Source: Cristatella mucedo
Taxonomy: Eukaryota > Bryozoa > Phylactolaemata > Cristatellidae
Assembly: GCA_009760855.2 (NCBI GenBank)
Contig: WPIO01000029.1
Location: 4,308,001 to 4,372,000, forward strand
Reading direction: 5' to 3'
DNA length: 64,000 bases
The notes under the pieces were generated by a model, which searched no databases, had not been told where the DNA came from, and worked only from the letters and a program-made list of their open reading frames with translations. Position numbers and translations under genes: made by a program. How positions within the stretch are numbered: the first letter of the stretch is position 1; the number at the start of each line of letters is the position of its first letter. This document shows positions 33,180 to 41,779 of the stretch, piece by piece.

Positions 33180-35400
33180 TTCAACACTAGCTGACATGTT
33201 CGGTGAGTTTGCACCTCTGACTAAGAGCATTGTGTGCCATCTCTCAGACGACCTGTGGTTTACCACAGAAATTAAACTAGCTAGGTCTACTAAGCGCAGG
33301 CTGGAAAAAACACACAAAAGATAAGGACTGACTGTCCATCGACAGGCACGCGAGGACTACTTTAGGTAGCACCAATTGATCCTAGTAAGGGCCAAGTGTA
33401 GCTTTTATAAAAATATTGTTGAATCACAAATGCACAATCCAAAAATGCTGATGTCTACGATCAACCATCTCCTCAAACACTCCCCGGTTAGCTCCTTACC
33501 TGGTGACCCCTGCGATGATCTATCTGATTGCTTCTCTAGCTTCCAAGTTCAGAAGACAGACAAGATCAGGGAGTCCATCCCTGCGATGGCAGCATGCCCC
33601 TGGAATTCTGTACCTCGATTCCGTGCAGCACCTCAATGTCTACATTTAAGCATGTCACTAGCTACCTCGTCCTGAAGTTCATATCCCAATCAAAGAAGAC
33701 AACGAGCCCATTGGACCCTATTCCACAGTCTTGCCCCAACGTTGCATTGACCTGCTGCTGCCATGCTTGACTAACACCATTAATATGTCATTAACCTGAG
33801 GTAATGTCCCAGAAACCTTTCAAAAAAGCTGTAGTCAGGCCACTACCCAAGAAAGCGACACTAGACCAAGAGAACTTGAGCAACTGCCGCATAGTCTCCC
33901 TTCTACCATTCCTATCAAAGACGCTGGAACGACCTCAAACCTTGCTAAAAAGTTCCAGTCTAGCTTTAGAGCTAATCACTCCACAGAGTCAGCATTACTT
34001 TCAGGTGTACAATGATCTACTTAGGAATGCAGACATGGGTAGAGTATCTGCTTGTTTAGCTATAGCTTTCGGCAGCTTTTGATACTATCGATCCCCAAGT
34101 CCTTCTGGAGCACCTCTCTACTCGTGTGGGCATCTCTGGTACTGCTCTGCAATGGTTCAGGCTCTATGTCAGTGGGAGACTCCAGAGTATTGATGTGAAT
34201 GAACAAAAGTAATCCGAAGAACCACTGAAATATGGGCTACCTTAGGGCTCCGGCCTTGGTCTCGTTGTTTTCAGGGCCTATACTCATCCACTTGTAGGTG
34301 TGGTTGCCAAGCACAATCTAGGCTTTCACTTCTATGCGGATGCTTTGATCCCTCCCAGCCCTCGAGCACGTCAAATTCTTTCAACTCCCTTGTTGCATGA
34401 ATAGATAACATTCGCCCATTTATGTCAGCAAATTTTCTCAAATTAAAAAATGATAAAACCAACTTACTAGTTATAAGCAAATCAAGTGTGATTATGTAAT
34501 TTAAAGGTTAACGCTCAAAATCGACTCTGCCGGCATATCACCTGTTGAATTTGCACGAAATCTATGTGCCATGTTCTAAAGTGAGCTGTCGTTAGACGAC
34601 CGCATCAGCTCCACGATCAAGTCTGCCTGCTTTCAGCTAGATAAAGTTGCTAAAATTCGGCTTGTTTAGACAAGGATATCACATCTTAGTTGGTCCATGC
34701 ATTTTTGACATCCTGTCATGACTTATGTGACTCACTTCTTGCTGCTCAACCGGCCTGTGCGATCAGGCGATTACAGCTGATGCAAAACTCGGCAGCTATG
34801 CTTGTCTGTCGTGTGAGCCGCATCGCACCACATCGCACCACTTCTCGCTGACCTGCACTGGCTACGAGTCAAGCAACGCATCAACTTCAAGGTTTTGTTG
34901 CTCACTTCTAAGTCTCTTCATTCTTTGCTTCCATCCTATCTCTCAGATCTTCTCCCCACCAGGCTAAGCTTCATAGGACCTGCTTTTTGGAATCTAACTA
35001 TTTATCTCTGCCTCGTACAAACCTAAAATCCGTTGGATGGTGCATTTAGTTCGTATACTCTTAAAGCCTGGAACTCACTCCTGACTTGTGTCAAGACATC
35101 CCTTGACTCGACCACATTTATAAAGAAATTTAAAACGTACCTATATATCACGGCATTTAGTGGGTACCTGTGATTCGACTTGTATGTGCTTATACAGGCT
35201 GACACTGTGCATGTTGTCACTAACCACACTTGTATGCTGACCCGGTGCATGTCACCCCTAAACATGTTATTCTTGATGTTTATTGAGCATGCTATCAGTA
35301 GCCGTTCGATCGTGTTTTCTTTGCAGCAAATGTAAAGTGCCTATACAGAAATTAAGTTCTCTGAGTGTGCTTTATCAAGTGCGTTATTATTAATATTAAT
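33180..35400 (+). mobile_element. L2-A LINE, nearly full ORF2 region but dead
   Basis: It can be followed from before RT (gtttaccacagaaattaaac) through RT and the C-terminal region to the ATT-rich tail at about 35400. Stops, frameshifts and small deletions are frequent; the FYADD block is damaged at about 34330. Confidence 0.9.
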
Positions 35401-35404
35401 ATAC

Positions 35405-35895
35405 TACACTTTACATTGCGCCCGCAAAGAGCTCAAGCTCTTTCTAGGCACTTTACGTTTTCTGCAAATGAAGCACGACAAAGGTAAAGCTAAAAGATCG
35501 ATTTAGAAAACCAGGTGATACGATTCCTAACCTGGTGGGGCAGTAAATCTGATAGGTAGGCTGGAGCCACAGAATGAATCTACTTAAAAGTGATAGGCAG
35601 AACCTTGAAGTCGATGTGTTGCTTGACTGGGAGACAGTGCAGGTTGGCGAGAAGTGGTGTGATATGGCAGCAGTGGTGACGCTCACGACAGACAATACTA
35701 GCTGCAGAGTTTTGCACTCTCTGTAAGCACCTGATGGCACAGGCCGGTAGACCAGCAAGCAGGGAGTTACAGAAGTCAAGACGGGATGTCTTGACTGCGT
35801 TGATCAATTTAGACGTGGTAGCCCTGTGTAGGCAAGCCAGAATTTTAGCAATGTTATGTAGCTGAAAGTAGGCAGACATGACTCTCTTGATTTAG
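35405..35895 (-). mobile_element. L2-A LINE C-terminal fragment, minus strand
   Basis: The frame 35580-35879 encodes SAYFQLHNIAKILACL and the SRLDFCNSLLAGLPACAIR region. Its tail abuts the tail of the preceding plus-strand copy. Confidence 0.85.
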
Positions 35896-36271
35896 CTGTA
35901 GATTAGGTCCCTCTGTTACTGAGAACGGTGCGGAAACGTTTAGTGTAAGTAGACAACGTTCCATGGCATGGCCATTTCATGGGCGCCAATGCAGCCTGCT
36001 TTCATTAGAAACGGGTTATGTTAACCCAGGACATGCACATTCGGATCTGATGATGGCATTTCATCTATGTACCGTTTGCTGACGACGAATCTCATTCTCG
36101 ATTGTCACTGCTAAATATTACAGCTTCGTAATCTATGCAAAGAGTGTCTCTGTTTTGCATAACGAATGGGACCAGCCACTAAGAATAAGAAAGAGCTTCG
36201 GATTTCTATAAATTTTAAAATGCTTACGATTAATCCCATGAACTTGACCTTGGATGTTGGGAAATATTTCC

Positions 36272-36340
36272 CACACGGGACAGCTTCGAAGTGCAGCAGT
36301 TGGGACAAGTTTTCATTAGATAACACGTGGCTTATCAGCA
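36272..36340 (-). CDS. Exon candidate, second of the duplicated pair (block A)
   Basis: It aligns base for base at its start with 44329-44395 (gag acceptor, then TGCTGATAAGCC against TAATGATAGACA). It encodes SHVLSNENLSQLLHFEAVPC, the counterpart of IVLLNENFPQVLHLTC. The donor seen in the other copy (gtaagt) is here gggaaa, so splicing at this point is doubtful. The cysteine of LTC is replaced. It may be a decaying exon. Confidence 0.35.
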
Positions 36341-36421
36341 CTCACTCACATCGATAAGAGAAATGAGCAAGTCAAGCATTGCTGAGCAATAGCTTCTTAG
36401 CTATAGGCATCATTGCAATAC

Positions 36422-36541
36422 CGGTTATTTCCGAGATCGTCCGTCGCCTTTCGGTTTCGCTATCCTTGCCCTCTACAAATACATAATAGTTATGGTTTAA
36501 TTTGTTGTGTTGCATGTTTATGTCATGCCTATGCCTAAAGC
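36422..36541 (-). CDS. Exon candidate, first of the duplicated pair (block A)
   Basis: The 120-bp exon has acceptor attacgtttgcag and donor gtattg, phase 1 at both ends. It encodes RHRHDINMQHNKLNHNYYVF and a charged continuation, the paralogue of the exon 44467-44580. The cysteines and N-glycosylation sequons of that copy are absent here. No family can be named for it alone. Confidence 0.45.
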
Positions 36542-37397
36542 CTGCAAACGTAATTAAGTGTAAGCTTTTACGGCGTATTTCCTGCATTGTAAAGTCGCAC
36601 TATATAAGCATCGTAGAAATAGAATTATTGAACAACATCGTCAAGTTTTGACGCAAAGGAGAATTGTAAGTCTTGGAACCAGCCAGCCGGCTATTGTTTG
36701 GGCGTAAGCTAGCAACAATATTCGCCGATGCTGTTTATTGAATTATCACCTGCAAATTAAGTTATAAAATTAGTGATGAATTATCGATTAAATGAATTGT
36801 GAACTTTAAAAAAAATAATATTTACATTTTTCCTAGTAATTCGCCAAGGCACAGTGGTCAAAAAGGTTCACATCTACGATTGGGGATGGGACCAAGGTCA
36901 CGTCATGAGATGCAAATTTAAATACTTGCTGCTGCTTTTTAAAAGCCAAAATTGCCAACGAACGACTTTAGCATTTGGCAGAGCGATACAGAAAGAAGGC
37001 GTCATTCTGTCACTGCTACAATGCCTGCCACTATATGGTGAGCTTGACAGCTGAGATCGGATTAGAAACGATGGGCTGCCTCTGAATAAATACCGAGTGG
37101 TCGTGAAATAATCACGATAAGCCAGGCTTATCTGCAGCCAGACGTATTATTGCGTTTCAAAATGATTATTGTCATAATTATGACCGGGCGACTAAATGAA
37201 GGCCAAGAGCCTGACCTCATTTGCTTTCTTGGAGAAACGTTCCGCTGGTCGATGAGTAATAGGGCTGAGCACGAGCTCCTGTAAGCCTGGTATCTAGTTG
37301 GCTAAGGCTGACCAGAAAATGTGTACACTGTGAAGATGATTGCCTTGGCGTTAGGAATATTTTCAGCTTCCTTATGTTCATATAGATGGAAATATAT

Positions 37398-37409
37398 TCA
37401 TATATATAT

Positions 37410-37443
<34 letters not shown>

Positions 37444-37445
37444 AC
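37398..37445. repeat. (TA)n microsatellite
   Basis: TA repeats with two TG interruptions, abutting the end of the next feature. Confidence 0.9.
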
Positions 37446-37740
37446 ATTAGTCGGCGGTGGCCTGTCCTGCCGGCAATGAGAGTGCTACCCGGACCTCCCA
37501 GTTCAGCAACAGCGACCACATGGCTTCCGAGTCGGTAACGGCGTCGGAGTTGCAGTACCACCTCAAACTGACTCTTCGAAACTCTTTGAAAGCTGCCTGT
37601 TAGGAGCGTGGGATACCGAGTTCGGCAAGGCTAGCTTCATTGTCTGTCCATCAGCTGTCTAGAACCCCGACCACGAATAGCCTTACCACTGCCGACCGGT
37701 AGCCAGCGGTCAGGAAAGATTAGGCAATGGCTGCATATTT
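37446..37740 (-). mobile_element. R2/NeSL-like LINE, 3' end fragment
   Basis: It shares blocks with 53985-54130, the 3' side of the R2-like remnant: tatatacattag-cggc, ccggacctcc, gttcag, ccactgccgaccg-tagccag, caatgg-tgcat. On the minus strand both copies end in TAATGTATAT next to a simple repeat. Confidence 0.6.
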
Positions 37741-37762
37741 ATGGCTCTTATTCCGGGCCGCC

Positions 37763-38020
<258 letters not shown>

Positions 38021-38433
38021 CATTGTAAATATATACCAAATACTATCTGTCACCTGAAAACAATATTCACGTCGGGCTGATTCAAATCTGAATTGCATTA
38101 TAATAGTCCTGTGTCAGTCGCATTTCCAGAAAAGCACGATCAAAAACAGCTACCAGCAGATAAGGAGATATGCGGTTTTTCTATTATTGATTATGTTGAT
38201 CCACGGTTCTTAATTTAGAGTTCATGGATTTACTGGATATCCTTAAATAAGATTCGTAATCCTTTACTTGCCGACAGAAACTTCACGATTGACGTCGTTC
38301 GCACCAAGAGAACCTAATTTACCCTAGGATGAGAAAAATATCATGGAAATTATGTAACTTGGATGGTATTGAATTAATCTTGGGTGCACAGAAGCAAGCC
38401 TACCACTATCTGGACCGCCTGAGATGGTGCTCT

Positions 38434-38728
38434 TGTAGTCTAAATTGTCGTCGCGAGCGGCACAGCACGCTAGCCAACGAGGAACACCACCAGTTTATTT
38501 CCTCCACACTCACAGCCGGCGGAAGCACCACTCCGCGCCGCAGACGTCGCCCGCTTCTGTCCTCTGCGGTACCGGAACGCTGCGCTCTCATTCGTTGGCG
38601 CCGTTGCCAACGCCTAGCTGCGCTCCGATTGCCTAACCGGTGGCCGGGAGGGCCACCCAGCCTAGTACTGGCAGATAACAACATTTAGGTGCTGTCACCG
38701 ACTGCGGTCTACATAAACAAAAACCACA
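38434..38728. repeat. Left LTR of the chimeric element
   Basis: 295 bp with TG...CA ends (TGTAGTC ... AACCACA). The only AATAAA signal lies on the minus strand (38494-38499), about 60 bp from the minus-strand end, which suggests the original transcription direction is minus, like pol. GCTCT immediately precedes it. Confidence 0.95.
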
Positions 38729-38788
38729 TGCCCGCCTGATCTGGAGGTCAATCTACGGCGCATTCTCCACTTTTTGGCAGCAAGAAGG

Positions 38789-38985
38789 CTAAACAGTAAG
38801 CACGTAGTCCTCATAGCGTGCCGGCGGTCTCAGCCCACATCTTGGTCGTAGGTGAGAGATAACCCGCTCATTCGTGACAATGTCATTGTTGGTGATTATA
38901 TCGTCTACGTATGAGTCAGTGCCTTCGCGCACCTGTGGGTCCATAGAAAGCACCTTATTTAACACGGCGATCATTATTTTAGGCG
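38789..38985 (-). pseudogene. Reverse-transcriptase scrap
   Basis: The minus-strand frame contains SYVDDIITNNDIVTNERVIS, an RT palm YxDD box typical of the pol type seen next to it. It is fused on its 5' side directly to gag zinc-knuckle sequence with protease missing, and ends at the LTR. Confidence 0.8.
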
Positions 38986-38989
38986 CTAT

Positions 38990-39145
38990 AACATGCGCTT
39001 CCCCTTACTAGTTTTTTGGCTGCGCATCGGTGCAACGCTCCGGACATATTGCTGCTAGGTGCGAGTCATCGCCGCATACAAAACACAGCCTTCGCTGCCT
39101 TTGCGACGAACGGCAGTCGCGACTTATGTGCCCTTCCTTTTATCG
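38990..39145 (-). pseudogene. gag zinc-knuckle scrap, inverted copy
   Basis: It is nearly identical to 41068-41223 in reverse orientation. It encodes the second knuckle CFVCGDDSHLAAICP and the end of the first one, with a Cys codon where the plus copy has a stop. On one side it is joined to integrase at a short shared run (AAAGGAAGGGC). Confidence 0.88.
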
Positions 39146-40110
39146 TTCGGTGGTTTCGCTCTACTATACCGTTTCCAGAGGAGCGGTAAGCACAGTGGTA
39201 TATTGGGTGTATCCCCCAACGATCGCAAAGCTGGCGAACAGCGTTCGATCGGAAAGTGGCGGAATTGTCCATTAAGAGCTGCCACGGCGGGCCTTTTTCT
39301 CTGAATATTTCATCCAAGTGTCGGACCACCGAGGTCTCGCTCTCGTCGGGTATACGCCGCCAGATGGAAAACCTGCTGGGGCCGCTATCGACAAGTGTCA
39401 GATATTTGACCCCGTTGAAGAAAGTAACATCAATAGCCAGGCGGCGCTAGTTGGAATCTACGTCCAAATGTCCATGGCTCCAAGACACTGGGGCTGGGTC
39501 CACAGACCGGCAACGCATGCACGATTTAACAACGCGTTCTGCTATCTCCCGCTATACGGAAATGCCGGGGAAGCAGAGTCTGGCCAGGTACAACGTACGG
39601 TCAACCCCTAGGTGATGCGAATCGTGGAACGCTCGCAGGTCTACTTCTTGCGCTGGGGTAGCAGCTGCGAGAATCGAGATTGGCTTAAGCCACGGCTGCG
39701 GTACTCGCGTTAAGTGGTCTGCTTTGTTGTCGGCCGAACGCACCAGTTGTATTCTCACCCGAAGGTCGTACTCCTTAATTACGTCGCGTACTATTGCTGT
39801 CTGCCGTCGAGCCAATGCCTCGTTTAGACCTCGCGTACGGATAGGCTTATCGCCTTCGACAATCGACCGAAGCCACGAGTGCACAGGGGCCGAGTCAGTA
39901 AACAATTCGATCTCTCGCAGGCCCCAGGCCAGGGCTAAATTTAGGCCCTTTATGACAGCCTCTAGTTCGGCCAGATTTATATGCGCCACGTCATCTGGCT
40001 TTCTAAGCCAAGAGGCATCCTCGACTGTCTGCCCTCCAATTCGCAAGCAGGCGCCTATCGCTAAGCTGCTTGCGTCGCACCATACCTTTCCTCTGGCATC
40101 GTCAAGCCTA
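39146..40110 (-). pseudogene. RNase H and integrase of the chimeric element
   Basis: From its 5' end on the minus strand: RNase H (VWCDASSLAIGACLRIGG, HINLAELEAVIKGL, LFTDSAPVHSWL, NKADHLTRVP), integrase HHCC (HHLGVDRTLYLAR ... CMRCRSVD), then the DDE core (RLAIDVTF, LMDNSATF, SGNGIVERNHR). In-frame TAG stops occur at 39552-39554 and 39447-39449. Otherwise the block is well preserved. RT upstream of RNase H is missing; eL34 sequence follows instead. Confidence 0.92.
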
Positions 40111-40114
40111 GATA

Positions 40115-40462
40115 ATGGCTCAACGTTTAACCTTCCGGCGTCGACTGTGCTACAATACCAACTCGGCGGCACGAAAAGTGTCGAAGACCCCAGGCGGCCG
40201 TCTAGTTTACTTGTATAAAAAGAAAGCGGGAAGTGTTCCAAAATTCGGAGACTGCAAAGTGCTGCTGCACGGAATCAAGGCTGCTCGTCCTAAGCAACTT
40301 ATGTCAATGTCAAAGCGGCTGAAGACAGTCACTCGGACATACGGTGGTTCTCAGTGCCACACCTGCGTTAGGACAAGGATAATTCGTGCTTTCCTCATTG
40401 AAGAACAGAAAATCGTTGTCCGAGTGCTGAAGGCTCAGCAGGCTGCTGAAGCTAAGAAGTGA
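40115..40462 (+). CDS. RPL34: Ribosomal protein eL34, intronless retrocopy inside the LTR element
   Basis: An uninterrupted 115-residue frame begins [17 protein letters not shown] and contains [44 protein letters not shown] and [18 protein letters not shown], the full length and order of eL34 of the large ribosomal subunit. It has no introns. It is followed after 5 bp by an AATAAA signal (40468-40473), as in a short ribosomal-protein mRNA. The first of the four zinc-binding cysteines is Phe (VPKFGDC where CGDC or CGQC is usual), so function is doubtful. No poly(A) tract separates it from the gag start 30 bp downstream. It looks like an mRNA-derived insert acquired by the retroelement. Confidence 0.93.
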   Translation: MAQRLTFRRRLCYNTNSAARKVSKTPGGRLVYLYKKKAGSVPKFGDCKVLLHGIKAARPKQLMSMSKRLKTVTRTYGGSQCHTCVRTRIIRAFLIEEQKIVVRVLKAQQAAEAKK

Positions 40463-40491
40463 GCGTAAATAAACAAGCTACTTCGGCCGTA

Positions 40492-41210
40492 ATGGAGAAC
40501 GTAAAGTTCAGCCACATCGTCACTCAATTCAATGGCAGCGGAGACTTTGCGGGCTGGGCTGAAAAGTTTGATCTGGTGGCAGAGATTCAAGGTATTGTCG
40601 CTGCCGACCGCCACAAATTCCTGCCCCTTTTTCTAACCGGTGGAGCGTTCGCCGTGTACCAAAGCATCGATGGACAGGCGAAGAAAGACTATACCATCGT
40701 AAAAGAGGCTCTTCTGGCTGCATTTTCGGCGGAAAAATTTAAAGCTTATGAGGAGCTCACAACACGGCGGCTCCAAGCTGGGGAACCAGTGGACGTATAG
40801 GCATTGATTTTGGCCCGGCTGGCCGGATTGGTGAGTGCTGCTGCGAAGGATGACTTGGTAAGATTCGCTTTCGTCACCGGGCTCCCGGAGGACATCCGAA
40901 AGCAGCCACGCGCGGCGTGTGCGCTCAAAAAGATGGCGATGTCTGAGGTCGTTGAGAAGGCTCGAGCGCTTATGAGTTGCCAGGAGCCGAGCTACGCGGC
41001 CGCTGCTGAGGCACTAGGAGCTAGAGGCTCTCGCCCGACTCCACAGAAGCGTTTTTGTTTCTTCTGCAAAAAGGAAGGGCACATAAGTCGCGACTGACGT
41101 TCGTCACAAAGGCAGCGAAGGCTGTGTTTTGTATGCGGCGATGACTCGCACCTAGCAGCAATATGTCCGGAGCGTCGCACCGATGCGCAGCCAAAAAACG
41201 AGTAAGGGGA
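40492..41210 (+). pseudogene. gag with two zinc knuckles
   Basis: A gag-like frame starts MENVKFSHIVTQFNGSGDF and runs to two CCHC knuckles: CFFCKKEGHISRD followed by a stop where the Cys should be, and CFVCGDDSHLAAICP. In-frame stops lie at 40798-40800 (TAG) and 41095-41097 (TGA). The gag start follows the eL34 3' untranslated sequence directly. Confidence 0.88.
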
Positions 41211-41264
41211 AGCGCATGTTATACCACCAGCGAATTCCCCTGCTTGTCAACTCGACTGCCAACA

Positions 41265-41396
41265 ATGAATTTTCTCAACGGTGGTCGTATTATGAAGGCG
41301 CTTCTTGATACTGGCTGCTCTCGGTCGATTGTGACTGAATCTTCGGTACTGCGTGCCACCTCGGCGCAGTCTTATTCGGTTAACGAGCCGAAATAG
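41265..41396 (+). pseudogene. Aspartic protease scrap
   Basis: The frame contains ALLDTGCSRSIVTE, the DTG active site of a retropepsin, and breaks off at the right LTR. Confidence 0.8.
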
Positions 41397-41398
41397 CT

Positions 41399-41693
41399 TG
41401 TAGTCTAAATTGTCGTCGCTAGCGGCACAGCACGCTAGCCAACGAGGAACACCACCAGTTTATTTCCTCCACACTCACAGCCGGCGGAAGCACCACTCCG
41501 CGCCGCAGACGTCGCCCGCTTCTGTCCTCTGCGGTACCGGAACGCTGCGCTCTCATTCGTTGGCGCCGTTGCCAACGCCTAGCTGCGCTCCGATTGCCTA
41601 ACCGGTGGCCGGGAGGGCCACCCAGCCTAGTACTGGCAGATAACAACATTTAGGTGCTGTCACCGACTGCGGTCTACATAAACAAAAACCACA
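41399..41693. repeat. Right LTR of the chimeric element
   Basis: It is the same 295 bp as the left LTR with one substitution noticed (G/T, gtcgcgagc against gtcgctagc), and is followed by GCTCT. Confidence 0.95.
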
Positions 41694-41779
41694 GCTCTAT
41701 TTCCGTTTTCTCATTACATTTTTTCCAAGTGCATTGGCTCGAATCAAGGCATTTCACCTTGGTACCATTTACAGACCAA

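Larger units (their letters stand above)
36111..36970. repeat. Duplicated block A, paired with 44170-45050
   Basis: The block aligns by eye with 44170-45050 over most of its length (cttcgtaa-ctat, aagaaagagcttcgga, ataaattttaaaatg, ctctacaaat-cataata). Both contain two minus-strand exon candidates in the same order and spacing. The two blocks are now separated by the LTR element and an L2-A copy. Confidence 0.75.
38434..41693. mobile_element. Young chimeric Ty3-like LTR element carrying an eL34 copy
   Basis: Two 295-bp LTRs in the same orientation differ by a single base by eye. They are flanked by the 5-bp direct repeat GCTCT (38429-38433 and 41694-41698), so the whole unit integrated as one piece. 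Left to right the inside holds: an RT scrap (minus), a gag zinc-knuckle scrap (minus), integrase core, integrase HHCC and RNase H (minus, one block), a complete eL34 reading frame (plus), gag with zinc knuckles (plus), and a protease scrap (plus). Pol and gag therefore point in opposite directions, and most of RT is absent. It cannot be autonomous and must have been mobilised in trans. Confidence 0.93.

Noticed and set aside
39724-40218. 164-codon plus-strand frame overlapping the eL34 start
   Set aside because: Shadow of the minus-strand RNase H-integrase block, in a different frame from eL34.
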